A DNA stretch of 64,000 nucleotides from Lustribacter sp965277075 (GTDB lineage Bacteria > Vulcanimicrobiota > Vulcanimicrobiia > Vulcanimicrobiales > Vulcanimicrobiaceae), in contig OZ255707.1 of the NCBI GenBank assembly GCA_965277075.1, positions 1,364,001 through 1,428,000 on the forward strand, read 5' to 3'. Below the pieces are notes generated by a model. That model was not told the DNA's origin. It searched no databases and was given only the letters and a program-made list of their open reading frames with translations. This document shows, in pieces, positions 1 to 8,520 of the stretch (position 1 is its first letter; each line of letters opens with the position of its first letter). A program made the position numbers and the translations under genes.

Positions 1-747
1 ACCGCGATCACGACGTCGATCGGCGCGATCCCATGCGGTGTCACGACCCAAACGATCCTCGCCAGCGTACAAGGCTCGCCGATGAAAACGGTCACGATCG
101 GCGCGTCGTATGAAGACGACATCAACTCGGTCATCAACAGCTGGAATCCGTCGGTGTGCTACACGGGTACCCGCTTTTGCACGCCGGCGGCCGTCAACGC
201 CGCGTGCGCGCCGGGCTCGACCTGCGCGCCGTACGGTCTCTATCAAAACGCCGTGGCGAATATTTCGGTCGGCTCGCTCTTCGGCCGGTACGCCGACCCG
301 AATATTTTCGGCAAAGGCTTCGGCCTCTCCTTGGAGGGTGAGGGTCTGATCCGTTTCGGGAACGACCCGTTCACCGGGACCCGCTGGAAGCAGAACACGT
401 CGTACTGGCTTCAAGGGAAGCTCGGCGGGTACGCGCCGCGCGCGAACGCCGCGTATCTCGAAGCTGCCTGGATCAGTTCAGGCCTGAACTCGAACAACGC
501 GCACACCGCGATCGTCAACGGCCCGAACTACGAGAACCAGTTTCTCGGCAACCCGAACGGCTACCAAATCGGCTACATCGGGGCGCATTACTGGTTCAGT
601 TCGTACGGGCGCGTCGGCCTCGTCTACAACTACTACGATCTGCAAAACAATACGACGTATCCGGTCGGATCGGCGACGTGCCCCGGATGTTTCCTGACGC
701 ACGATCTCGGTCAAGCGCTGTTCTTACAGACCTTGCTGCAGTTCTAG
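1..747 (+). CDS. Outer-membrane beta-barrel protein, C-terminal part (5' end outside window)
   Basis: The reading frame is open from the first base to a TAG at 745-747, so the start lies upstream of the window. The visible part is rich in alternating aromatic and small residues (Tyr, Gly, Asn, Phe), with Cys pairs in loops and a C-terminal Phe after a hydrophobic strand, as in outer-membrane barrels. It resembles in composition the barrel half of the protein at 20550-21959, which also ends in Phe. No N-terminal domain can be seen, so substrate and role are unknown. The stop codon is part of a hairpin that probably ends the transcript. Confidence 0.7.
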   Translation, partial: TAITTSIGAIPCGVTTQTILASVQGSPMKTVTIGASYEDDINSVINSWNPSVCYTGTRFCTPAAVNAACAPGSTCAPYGLYQNAVANISVGSLFGRYADPNIFGKGFGLSLEGEGLIRFGNDPFTGTRWKQNTSYWLQGKLGGYAPRANAAYLEAAWISSGLNSNNAHTAIVNGPNYENQFLGNPNGYQIGYIGAHYWFSSYGRVGLVYNYYDLQNNTTYPVGSATCPGCFLTHDLGQALFLQTLLQF

Positions 748-768
748 TGCCCTGAGAGCGGGCACTAG
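744..768. terminator. Hairpin containing the stop codon of the barrel gene
   Basis: CTAGTGCCC (744-752) pairs perfectly with GGGCACTAG (760-768) around a 7-base loop. There is no T-run after it, so it is either an atypical terminator or an RNA 3'-end stabiliser. The same arm sequence recurs at 1892-1916. Confidence 0.55.
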
Positions 769-898
769 CAACGAAACCACTCGAACGGCGTGGCGGCGGC
801 GCTCCGGTCATAGCGGGGCGCCGTTTTGCGTTCACGCGTGCACGCCGCAAGAAGTTTCGATCCCGCAGCCAATGACGTGCGAATCGGAGGGGCCGTCG

Positions 899-1894
899 AT
901 GAACGCTCTGGGACCGCTTCTGCTACGTGTGCTTATCGTGCTCTCGATCGTGCTGACGACGGCGACCTTACCGCAACGCGCGCTCGCACAAACGTCGCCG
1001 CCGGCGCCGCTCATCGTCGTTCACGTGGCCGTGCCGCCGAGCCAGGACGTCGGACCCATCCTCTACGCGCTGCACGCCGGAATGTTCGAACGGGCGGGGC
1101 TGAACGTCGATCTGCAACAGCTAACGAGCGGTTCGGCCATCTCGGCAGCCGTCGCCGGCGGCTCGATTGAAATCGGCTTTTCGAGCTTGCAGACGCTGAT
1201 CGCCGGACATGCGCGCGGAATTCCGTTCAGCATGATCGCCCCGGGCGGCGTGTACGCGCCCGACGACCCGTATGCGTACATGTTCGTGCGCAAGGATTCG
1301 CCGCTGCGGAGCGGGGCCGACCTCAACGGGAAAACGCTCGGCTCACCCGCGCTCAAAGACCTCGATTGGATCGCAAACGCGGAGTGGATGAGCAAGAACG
1401 GCGGCGATTTCAAATCGACGAAGACGATCGAGTTGCCCAACCCGGCGCTCTTGCCCGCGCTCATCGACGGGCGCCTGGACGCGTACACCGTCGGTCAGCC
1501 GTGGGCAACCGTCGCACAAGATTCGGGGAATGTGCGCGTCATCGGCGCATCGTTCGGCTCGATCTCTCCGCATTTCTTGATGACCGGTTGGTTTGCCACC
1601 AACGAGTACGTCGAGAAGAATCGCAGCGCGGTCGATCGTTTCAACCGCGTGCTGCGCGAGGCGACCGCCTATTCGAACGCCCATAAAAGCGAGATGGTAC
1701 CGCTGCTCGCAGCCTTCACCAAACTCGATCCCGCGTTGATCGCGCGAACGATGAAAGGCGTCGAGGGCATCTATCTCGATCCGAAAGAAATCCAGCCGAT
1801 GATCGACGTTACGGCGAAGTACGGCATCATCGCGACACCGTTCAACGCGCAAGATATGATCAGTCCGGCGGCGTTGAAACCAGCCTCACGCTAG
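899..1894 (+). CDS. ABC transporter substrate-binding protein, NMT1/SsuA/TauA-like
   Basis: This is a periplasmic ligand-binding protein of the NMT1/THI5-SsuA family (nitrate, sulfonate, taurine or pyrimidine-precursor uptake). The ATG at 899 is preferred over one at 872 because GGAGGGG lies just before it and a clean signal peptide (hydrophobic stretch, ALA-type cleavage near residue 30) follows. Family features are visible: an ILYALHAGMFERAGL-type first helix, a SGSAISAAVAGGSIEIGF segment, and GADLNGKTLG. No permease or ATPase gene is adjacent, so it is an orphan SBP and the ligand is unknown. Related genes occur at 4542-5489 and 39238-39900. Confidence 0.85.
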   Translation: MNALGPLLLRVLIVLSIVLTTATLPQRALAQTSPPAPLIVVHVAVPPSQDVGPILYALHAGMFERAGLNVDLQQLTSGSAISAAVAGGSIEIGFSSLQTLIAGHARGIPFSMIAPGGVYAPDDPYAYMFVRKDSPLRSGADLNGKTLGSPALKDLDWIANAEWMSKNGGDFKSTKTIELPNPALLPALIDGRLDAYTVGQPWATVAQDSGNVRVIGASFGSISPHFLMTGWFATNEYVEKNRSAVDRFNRVLREATAYSNAHKSEMVPLLAAFTKLDPALIARTMKGVEGIYLDPKEIQPMIDVTAKYGIIATPFNAQDMISPAALKPASR

Positions 1895-1916
1895 TGCCCT
1901 GTCTCGCAGGGCACTA
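1892..1916. terminator. Hairpin shared by two convergent genes, holding both stop codons
   Basis: TAGTGCCCTG (1892-1901) pairs perfectly with CAGGGCACTA (1907-1916), with a 5-base loop. The left arm begins with the TAG of the SBP gene, and the right arm read on the other strand begins with the TAG of the TetR gene. A bidirectional transcription end is likely. Confidence 0.65.
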
Positions 1917-2462
1917 ACGATCCGGCGCGATCGTTCGGGCGACAGCGACGACGAGCTGGTCGTCGTCGAACGAGAGTCGCTCCGCACCGACGGTGAACGT
2001 GAAGAAAACGTGTTGAAAGCAGGCGCCGAGGACCATCTGCGCTGCGGCCGTCGAATCGGCGGTCGCGGCGATGCGACCCGCGCGTTGTTCCCCGGCGACG
2101 TATTCACCGAGGATTCGCACGGCACGGTGCGGTCCCGCATCGTGCTCGATCAGCGACATTCGATACCATTCGATGAGCGCGTTGTCGGAAAAAACGGCGG
2201 CGAGCAACGGGACCAAGTCATGATAGTAGCGGAGCGCGGCACGGGCGACGCGCTCGACGGCCGCGCGAGGTCGTTCGCGTCCGGCGCACGCCGGCAACGC
2301 ATGCAGCACCTCCCAGAACTCGGGCGTCACCTGCTCGCGCACGGCGGTGCGTAAGACGTCCATTTTGTTTGCAAAATATCGGTAGATCAGCGCTTCCGAT
2401 ACGCCCGCATGCGCGGCGATAGCGCGCGTCGTCGCGCCCGCGACGCCGTTCGCACGCATCAC
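1914..2462 (-). CDS. TetR-family transcriptional regulator
   Basis: The N-terminal helix-turn-helix reads ATTRAIAAHAGVSEALIYRYFANK, the classic TetR DNA-binding signature, followed by an all-helical ligand-binding domain. The only ATG/GTG/TTG starts are GTG at 2462 and the next ATG, but these cut off HTH helix 1. The in-frame sequence upstream (ASRERILTAAIDVM) is exactly that missing helix. An upstream CTG at 2519 has GGAG 7 bases before it and overlaps the stop of the monooxygenase gene, so the true start may be that CTG. It probably regulates the monooxygenase-hydrolase cluster it follows; the effector is unknown. Confidence 0.85.
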   Translation of the reverse strand: MMRANGVAGATTRAIAAHAGVSEALIYRYFANKMDVLRTAVREQVTPEFWEVLHALPACAGRERPRAAVERVARAALRYYHDLVPLLAAVFSDNALIEWYRMSLIEHDAGPHRAVRILGEYVAGEQRAGRIAATADSTAAAQMVLGACFQHVFFTFTVGAERLSFDDDQLVVAVARTIAPDR

Positions 2463-2511
2463 GTCGATCGCCGCGGTCAGAATGCGCTCGCGCGACGCCG
2501 GTCGCGCGACG

Positions 2512-3684
2512 CTAAGCAGGGACAGGCTCCGCCGTCACCGTTTCCGTCGCAATGCTCAACTCGGCGAGGCGTGGCGCGACCTCAGTGCCGAGCAGCCGGA
2601 TACTGGTCATCGTCTCGTCGTGTTCGAGAAATCCCGCCTGACCCATGATCAACAGATTGCCGTAGCCGCCGACGCCGTCGTAGTGCCGCCGAATCTGCTT
2701 GACGACGGTATCCGGACTTCCGGCAAACACGATACCTTGCTCGATGCACGTTTCGATCGGCGAGCTGCGATCGAACGACGTCGAGGCGCCGCGCATGAGC
2801 GCCATGCTCGTCGGGACCGACGAATAGCCGGGCGGGTTTTTGAACTGTGCCGACACCTTGTTGGAGTTGAGATACCACATCAGCTTTTCCGCGCCGGCGT
2901 AGCCCGCCGCGTCGGTTTCGCCCACATAGGTCAGTGCAGCATAGGCGAAACGGTCGGTACCGGGCGTCGGGTTTCCCCCTTGCACGCGGCGCGCACGGTA
3001 ATGATCGAAGATACGCTTCGTGTCGCCGAACCCGGTCAAAAACGTTGCAGCGATATGCCCTTCATCGGCGACCCAGTCGATTTGACTCGGGCTCTTGCAC
3101 GTGATCCACACCGGCGGCCGCGGCTGTTGATATGGCCGCGGCCAAATATTCACTTGACGGTGCTGAAAATAGCGGCCCTCCCAATTGAACGGACCGTCGT
3201 GTGTCGTCCACGCCTTGAGGATGAGGTCGTGCGCTTCTTTCATACGCTCGGCCATCCGCATCGGATTGCTGTTTTGCGCGGATATCTCATACGGGACGCC
3301 GCGTACGAAGCCGACTTCAAGCCGGCCGCGCGAATAGTTGTCGACCATTGCCATTTCTTCAGCGACGCGCACGGGGTCGCGCCGGTTAGCGATCGGCAAC
3401 CCCAGCATCAAGATCTGGGCTTTTTTCGTGATTCGCGCGAGCACCGAAAGAACGACCGCCCCCGACGGGTTGAGATTGGTCGCCGTCGAGTGGTGCTCGT
3501 TTACCATCACGTTGAGTCCGACTTCGTCGGCGTACTGCCACTCATCGAAATACCGGTGGTACAAGTCGGCGCCGATTTTCGGATCGAACAGCGCATTCGG
3601 GAGCGTGTTGCGGATCGAGGGGTATTCGGAGGCCGGCGGCAGATACGGATAGGCGTTTTCACTGAAATAAAATGCGCGCATCAT
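2512..3684 (-). CDS. Luciferase-like (LLM class) flavin-dependent monooxygenase
   Basis: A 390-residue TIM-barrel flavin monooxygenase of the bacterial luciferase family. Visible family features are EHHSTA near residue 62, LGLPIANRRDPVRVAEEMAM, SRGRLEVGFVRG and a long C-terminal part. It uses FMNH2 supplied by a reductase; one flavin reductase lies in the window at 37289-37786 but is not adjacent. The ATG at 3684 overlaps the TGA of the upstream hydrolase gene (ATGA), and GGGGGA lies just before it, so translation is coupled. Substrate unknown; alkane, aromatic or sulfonate oxidation are all possible for the family. Confidence 0.88.
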   Translation of the reverse strand: MMRAFYFSENAYPYLPPASEYPSIRNTLPNALFDPKIGADLYHRYFDEWQYADEVGLNVMVNEHHSTATNLNPSGAVVLSVLARITKKAQILMLGLPIANRRDPVRVAEEMAMVDNYSRGRLEVGFVRGVPYEISAQNSNPMRMAERMKEAHDLILKAWTTHDGPFNWEGRYFQHRQVNIWPRPYQQPRPPVWITCKSPSQIDWVADEGHIAATFLTGFGDTKRIFDHYRARRVQGGNPTPGTDRFAYAALTYVGETDAAGYAGAEKLMWYLNSNKVSAQFKNPPGYSSVPTSMALMRGASTSFDRSSPIETCIEQGIVFAGSPDTVVKQIRRHYDGVGGYGNLLIMGQAGFLEHDETMTSIRLLGTEVAPRLAELSIATETVTAEPVPA

Positions 3685-4466
3685 TCCCCCATGAAGCCGA
3701 GAACGGTTTGGACGAAGTGTTCCGGTTGTTCGTTCGCAGGTGAGTGGCCGGCGCGTTCGATCGTGACGATGCGCGAGCCGGCAATGGCGTCGCCGTACGC
3801 ACGGACGTACGCAGCCGAAACGAGACCGTCGCTCGCACCCCGAACGAACAGCGTCGGAATGCGGATGCGATGCAATCGCCGCAGCAGTTGCGGGTTGTGC
3901 ATGTACGGCTCCCACAGGTAGAGCGCGGCGGCCTCGCGGTTCCGTGCGACGATCGCGAGCTCATCATCCGACAACGTCGCGTACGCGGGAGCTTTCGACG
4001 GATCGTACTGCGTCAGTTTCGCGACGGCGGCGTCGTCGAGCGCCCAAATATCGGGGATGTCGCGTACCTCGCGTCCGCTCGGCTTGATCCCGACGGGATC
4101 GGCCAGAACGAGTCGCGCGAGGCGATGGCTGCACTTGATCGCGATCTCCGCCGCTGTCCAGCCGCCCATCGACATGCCGACGAGCGTGACGTCGTGCAGA
4201 TCGAGTTGATCTAGCAAATCCAAGTACAGGTAGGCCAGGTCGTCGATCGTCGATATCCAGTCGGGTAACGGCGATCCGCCGAAGCCCGGGTGGGATGGTG
4301 CGATGACACGCGCCCGAGCGCTCAGCGCCGCGAGGTACGGAGCCGAATGTTTGAGGCCTCCGGCGCCGTGCAAAAGCAGAATCGGCTGCCCCGAACCGCG
4401 ATCGTACAACTCGAGCGCTGCACCCCCGACCGTAAACAGCGCGCCGGTTTCAAGCTGAACCGTCAT
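3681..4466 (-). CDS. Alpha/beta hydrolase
   Basis: A 261-residue alpha/beta-hydrolase-fold enzyme. LLLHGAGG near residue 32 carries the oxyanion-hole HG, GMSMGG near residue 97 is the nucleophile elbow, and ERAGHSP near the C-terminus supplies the catalytic His. GGAGGGACGG precedes the ATG, a strong ribosome-binding site. It is followed with a 4-base overlap by the flavin monooxygenase gene, so the two probably act in one degradation route (for example ring- or ester-cleavage after oxidation). The substrate cannot be read from the sequence. Confidence 0.88.
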   Translation of the reverse strand: MTVQLETGALFTVGGAALELYDRGSGQPILLLHGAGGLKHSAPYLAALSARARVIAPSHPGFGGSPLPDWISTIDDLAYLYLDLLDQLDLHDVTLVGMSMGGWTAAEIAIKCSHRLARLVLADPVGIKPSGREVRDIPDIWALDDAAVAKLTQYDPSKAPAYATLSDDELAIVARNREAAALYLWEPYMHNPQLLRRLHRIRIPTLFVRGASDGLVSAAYVRAYGDAIAGSRIVTIERAGHSPANEQPEHFVQTVLGFMGE

Positions 4467-4541
4467 GATACCGTCCCTCCGTACGCGGTGAGTGAGCGTT
4501 TACTCAGCCAGGTGCGGCAGCACCTTCTTCCCTCGCCTTGA

Positions 4542-5489
4542 CTAGGCGGGGAAAATCAGTTCCTCGGCTTTGAAGGTCGGCGCGCCGGTGTATTTGGCCG
4601 TAACGTCGACGACCGGCTGGACCAGCGCGGGCGTCAGCCTGTCGGCGTACGCGATGCGCGTCATCGAATGAACGACGTCTTCTTTAAGGTTTGCGACCTT
4701 GATCAGGATCTCGGCGGTCTGCGGGCGGTTTTTATTGGCCCACGTTGCCGTTTCGGCGATCGCTCGTTGGTAGCGCCGCACGACGTCCAGGTGCGCCTTC
4801 GCCCAATCCAGGTTTGCGAAATGCGCCGAAATCAAAAACGACGGCGCGACGGCGTCGAACGCGTTGGCGAACGCGCGCATCGTCTTGAGCGCCTCCGCGA
4901 TGAACGGCTCGATGATCAGTCCGCCGTCGACGCGGCCGGCGGGAATCGCGGAGAGCATCTCCGGCGATGTCATCTCGACGAATTTGACGGACGCCGACGA
5001 GCCGCCGTGCTGGTCGATCCAGGCCATTGGTGCGAACTGCGCGATTCCACGCAAACCGCTGGCCCCGAGCGTCTTCCCGTTCAGATCGCCCGCGGTGCGG
5101 AGCGGCGAATTGTTCGCGACCATCAACACCGACGTCGGGGCCGTCGACGAGTACAGGCCCGCGGGCGCGATCAACGTGAACGGGATGTTCCGTTGGTGCG
5201 CTTGCGCGATCGACACGATATTCGAAATGGCGATGTCGATCGCGCCGCCCGCGACCGCCGACGCCATCGCCGCTCCGGTCGGAATGGTCTGCAAGGTCAC
5301 GTTGCTAAGACCGGCGCGCTTGAAAAACCCCATCGCCAGCGCATAATACGGCTCGGCGCTCACATCGAGCGGCGCGGTCGCGAGCCGGAGCAGCGGCTGG
5401 TCCTCGGCGAGCGCCGCACGTCCCAAAAGCGGCGCCGCGCAGAGGCCCGCGATACCGGCTAACGCCGAGCGACGCGACCCTACGCGCAC
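4542..5489 (-). CDS. ABC transporter substrate-binding protein, NMT1/SsuA-like
   Basis: A 315-residue periplasmic binding protein related to the one at 899-1894. An N-terminal GSRRSALAG followed by a hydrophobic stretch and ALA cleavage suggests Tat-type or ordinary export. Core features include AEPYYALAMGFFKRAGL, GAAMASAVAGGAIDIAIS and LRTAGDLNGKTLG. Its start overlaps the end of the upstream esterase gene by 10 bases. No permease or ATPase genes are next to it. The neighbouring hydrolase and flavin monooxygenase suggest that the imported ligand is their substrate, which is an inference. Confidence 0.85.
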   Translation of the reverse strand: MRVGSRRSALAGIAGLCAAPLLGRAALAEDQPLLRLATAPLDVSAEPYYALAMGFFKRAGLSNVTLQTIPTGAAMASAVAGGAIDIAISNIVSIAQAHQRNIPFTLIAPAGLYSSTAPTSVLMVANNSPLRTAGDLNGKTLGASGLRGIAQFAPMAWIDQHGGSSASVKFVEMTSPEMLSAIPAGRVDGGLIIEPFIAEALKTMRAFANAFDAVAPSFLISAHFANLDWAKAHLDVVRRYQRAIAETATWANKNRPQTAEILIKVANLKEDVVHSMTRIAYADRLTPALVQPVVDVTAKYTGAPTFKAEELIFPA

Positions 5490-6268
5490 AGGCGTTCGTT
5501 CAAAAAGCGCACCAGACGCGACGCAAACGCGGCGGAATAACTGCCGGGCTCATCGAGCGGATCGCTGAGCCAATAGTGCGGAGCCGGTTGGATGAACGTG
5601 CGCACGTAGAAGCCGGCCGCCTTGAGCGCACGGAGAAAACGTTCCGATTGCGCCGGCGCGACGACGTCGTCGTAGGTGCCCCACGTCAGCAGCACCGATA
5701 CCGCGTTGTTGGCCGTCGTCACGTGGCTCACCGGCGATGCGTCAAAATACAGACGGCGATCGGCGATCAGCGAGGCGCCGAGGAACGACTGCGTGATGTT
5801 GTCGCCCAGCCGCACACTGAGATCGAATTCCCATTGTGCGGCCAGGTCGTAGATGCCGTACACCCCGACGATCGCCTTGACGTCCTGCGGCTGCGTCAAA
5901 CCAACGAGCGCCACGAGATGACCGCCGGCCGAATCGCCGACGACGCCGATTCGGCCGGGATCGGCGTTGAGTTCGACGGCATGCTCGCGCACGTAGGCGA
6001 TCGCGGCGCGCACGTCCTCGACGGCCGCCGGATAGCGGTTCTTCGCATCGAGCACCAACCGGTAATCCACGGCGATCACGAGATATCCGGCGGCGGCGAG
6101 AAACGGACCCAGATAGCGGTATGAACGCCGCGCGCCGGCCTTCCACGAACCACCGTGAGCGCAGACGAGAACCGGCGCCGGCCCGGCGATCTCCGGGACG
6201 TACACGTCCGCTTCGAGCACATCGTCACCCACGCGGCGATAGGCGATCGTTCGCTCAGAGAACCCCAT
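5480..6268 (-). CDS. Alpha/beta hydrolase, HSL-type carboxylesterase
   Basis: A 262-residue esterase of the hormone-sensitive-lipase type: HGGSW at residues 38-42 forms the oxyanion hole, GDSAGG at 111-116 carries the nucleophile Ser113, and the terminal part has TWGTYDDVV (Asp) and APHYW (His). The ATG at 6268 starts the homologous region; the open frame upstream is Arg-rich shadow of the acetyltransferase gene. The start overlaps that gene by 14 bases, and the end overlaps the SBP gene by 10 bases, making a coupled operon. Confidence 0.87.
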   Translation of the reverse strand: MGFSERTIAYRRVGDDVLEADVYVPEIAGPAPVLVCAHGGSWKAGARRSYRYLGPFLAAAGYLVIAVDYRLVLDAKNRYPAAVEDVRAAIAYVREHAVELNADPGRIGVVGDSAGGHLVALVGLTQPQDVKAIVGVYGIYDLAAQWEFDLSVRLGDNITQSFLGASLIADRRLYFDASPVSHVTTANNAVSVLLTWGTYDDVVAPAQSERFLRALKAAGFYVRTFIQPAPHYWLSDPLDEPGSYSAAFASRLVRFLNERLCA

Positions 6269-6770
6269 AAGCGCTCTTCTGGCGCGCATCGGTCGCGTTC
6301 GCCTGCAAGGCGGAGCGCAGCCACCCGGAGTCATCGAACCCGAGCGAATGATAGAACGCTCGGGTGTGTGTCGTCGGCGCGATGAAGATTCGCCGCACGC
6401 CGTGTGCCCGCGCGCTCGCGATCGCCTCGCCCACCAGTTCGCGCGCGATGCCGCGGCGGCGAAACTCCGGCGCGACGTAGACGCCGGCAACTTCCGCGTG
6501 CCGCGATGATTGCGGGTACGGCAAGCGATCCCAGAAGACGACGCACGCGCACCCGGCGACGCGTCCGTCGGCCACGAGCACCCACGCGATCATGCGTTCG
6601 TCGCGCAACAGCGCGAGGAGTTCTTGCCCGGCACGCTGCCTGAACGCCGGCGCGTCGGCAATCTCGAGCAAACCCATCTCGACGACGCTCGAGGTACGCA
6701 ACGCAGCAAGCGACGCGGCGTCCGAGCAGCCGGCGAAACGCAGGACCACGCGTTCGGGAACAATCACCAT
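6255..6770 (-). CDS. GNAT-family N-acetyltransferase
   Basis: A 171-residue GCN5-type acetyltransferase. Motif A is clear: EVAGVYVAPEFRRRGIAREL gives the acetyl-CoA pyrophosphate loop (RRRGIA), and AFYHSLGFDDSG is the usual C-terminal motif B with a Tyr. It is the first gene of a minus-strand operon running GNAT - esterase - SBP. Acceptor substrate unknown. Confidence 0.88.
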   Translation of the reverse strand: MVIVPERVVLRFAGCSDAASLAALRTSSVVEMGLLEIADAPAFRQRAGQELLALLRDERMIAWVLVADGRVAGCACVVFWDRLPYPQSSRHAEVAGVYVAPEFRRRGIARELVGEAIASARAHGVRRIFIAPTTHTRAFYHSLGFDDSGWLRSALQANATDARQKSAYGVL

Positions 6771-6794
6771 CAGTCGAACTCCGTATCAGGCAAC

Positions 6795-6819
6795 AAAAAA
6801 ACGCCCCGTTTCCGGCGCG
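6795..6819 (-). terminator. Rho-independent terminator of the NDH-2 transcript
   Basis: Read on the minus strand, a 7-bp stem with one mismatch and a GAAA tetraloop is followed by seven T (A-run 6795-6801). It lies about 155 bases downstream of the NDH-2 stop codon. It also sits just upstream of the GNAT gene on the same strand, so it insulates that gene. Confidence 0.65.
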
Positions 6820-6974
6820 CCCATGCAGTTTCGTCTATCGTGCTTGTCGTCAGCGCATGCGACGCAAACCCGATGCGAAATGCACGGGCCCGGGCGGCGG
6901 TCGGCGGATGATGAGAAGCATGTGCCGCTGTTCGTACCACGCGACTCGCTCCGCTGTCAACATGTATTGCGCGG

Positions 6975-8348
6975 CTACGCCGACTTCGCCGGCATCATCT
7001 TCGACGCGTCGGCGGCATCGCCGGGCATCAGACCCGCGTCGGTCGCCGCGCTGTTCTGCGCGCTCTCCGTGTACACGCGCAGTTCGGCGATGTCGCGCGG
7101 AAAGAGCAGGCCCAAGAACCAGTCGAGTGCGACGCGCACCTTGCGGTCCAGTCCGGGCAGCCGGCCGAGATAATACGTGCGCCACAAAAACCACGCGACA
7201 AAGCCGGTGATCACCGTGTCGTTGGGTAGCGCGAAGACGCCCTTGCGCGCACCGAGGGACGCCATCGTTCCCAGCGCCGTATAGTTAAAATCGCGCGTCT
7301 TCTCGCCGCGTAACGTCGCGGCGATGTTGTGCGCGAGCGTCGGGCCCTCGCGAATCGCGTGTTGGGCGGTCATCGGATACCAGTCGTCGGGCTTGCCGGT
7401 TGGGATCCACGCGCAATCTCCGATCGCCCACATGCCGGGACGATCCGGGATCGACATATCGCGGTTGACGACGATGCCGCCGTTGCGTGCGTGTTGCACC
7501 GGCAGATCTTTGAGCACCGGCGTCGGGCGGACGCCCGCGCTCCAGACGACCGTCGCCGTCGGAATCGCCATGCCGCTATCGAGCCGAATCGCGTTATCGT
7601 CGATGCCAACGACGGGATCGCCGATGATGATCTCGATCCCGCGCGACGTGAGATTCTTCTTTGTGTAGCGGCCCATCGCGGCAGGCAGACCGCCAAGAAG
7701 CTCCTTACCGGCTTCGATCAGCACGATGCGTAATTCGTGTAACGAGATCGATTCGTAAAATTTCGTGACGCTGCCGAACATATCGACCACTTCACCGGCC
7801 GCCTCACAACCGGTATATCCGCCGCCGACGATCACGTACGTCAGCAAGCGCGTACGTTCGATTGGATCGTTCGCAACGTCGGCGAGTTCGAGGCTCGCGA
7901 TCATGTGATTGCGCAAACGCTCGGCGTCTTCGAGCGTTTTCAGCGGCAGCGCATGGTCAGCCACGCCGTCGATACCGAACGTCGACGTCACGCTGCCGAG
8001 CGCGAGCACGAGCTGATCGTAACGCAGCGTGTGGCGAGCGCCCGTGATCGTATGCTGCACCTGCGCCGAATGTCCGTCGATGTCGAGGTCGACCACGTTT
8101 CCCAGGACATATTGCGCCCGTTTCAGCTGCGCGCGCACCGGCGTCACGATGTGGCGCGTCTCGATGCCGCCGGCGAAGACTTCCGGCAACATCGGCGTGA
8201 AAAGCGTGAAGTTGTCGCGCCCGACGACCGTGATGTGCGCTTCATCAGGGCGCAGCGTACGCTCGAGCGCACGTGCCGTCGCGATGCCGGCAAAACCCGC
8301 GCCTAAAATCAGAATCGACGGAACGCGAAGCCCGTTGCCTGCGGTCAT
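6975..8348 (-). CDS. Type II NADH dehydrogenase (NDH-2) / FAD-dependent oxidoreductase
   Basis: A 457-residue two-dinucleotide-binding-domain flavoprotein. ILGAGFAG near residue 15 binds FAD, VIVGGGYTGCEAAGE near residue 173 binds NADH, and WAIGDCAWIP near residue 315 is the second FAD motif. A hydrophobic C-terminal segment (FVAWFLWRTYYLGRLPGL) fits membrane-surface attachment, as in NDH-2. It passes electrons from NADH to quinone without proton pumping, pointing to aerobic or otherwise quinone-based respiration. The C-terminal 25 residues are low-complexity. Confidence 0.9.
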   Translation of the reverse strand: MTAGNGLRVPSILILGAGFAGIATARALERTLRPDEAHITVVGRDNFTLFTPMLPEVFAGGIETRHIVTPVRAQLKRAQYVLGNVVDLDIDGHSAQVQHTITGARHTLRYDQLVLALGSVTSTFGIDGVADHALPLKTLEDAERLRNHMIASLELADVANDPIERTRLLTYVIVGGGYTGCEAAGEVVDMFGSVTKFYESISLHELRIVLIEAGKELLGGLPAAMGRYTKKNLTSRGIEIIIGDPVVGIDDNAIRLDSGMAIPTATVVWSAGVRPTPVLKDLPVQHARNGGIVVNRDMSIPDRPGMWAIGDCAWIPTGKPDDWYPMTAQHAIREGPTLAHNIAATLRGEKTRDFNYTALGTMASLGARKGVFALPNDTVITGFVAWFLWRTYYLGRLPGLDRKVRVALDWFLGLLFPRDIAELRVYTESAQNSAATDAGLMPGDAADASKMMPAKSA

Positions 8349-8355
8349 CTCTGCC

Positions 8356-8520
8356 TCATGTCTGTGGACGGATCGGGTAGCAATGGCCGTCCCACGCTTG
8401 CGCGTTGCCGGCCGGACACCCGCTACGGTTTCCCAGCACCCACGGATGCCATGTCATCACGGCGATCAGGATGACGCCCAGGACCAGCGCCGTCCACAGC
8501 AGCAAACGCGGCAGCGTCAC
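8356..8520 (-). CDS. Small single-span membrane protein
   Basis: A 54-residue protein: one transmembrane helix (residues 4-23) followed by a short Trp/Cys-containing tail with two Cys (GCPAGNAQAWDGHCYP). The GTG at 8520 overlaps the TGA of the amidase gene (GTGA), so it is translationally coupled to it. The two Cys could form a disulfide outside the membrane. Function unknown. Confidence 0.6.
   Translation of the reverse strand: MTLPRLLLWTALVLGVILIAVMTWHPWVLGNRSGCPAGNAQAWDGHCYPIRPQT

Noticed and set aside
2482..3921. Long plus-strand open frame opposite the flavin monooxygenase gene
   Set aside because: Arg/His-rich composition with no domain; the minus strand carries a clear luciferase-like protein. 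It is a G+C shadow.
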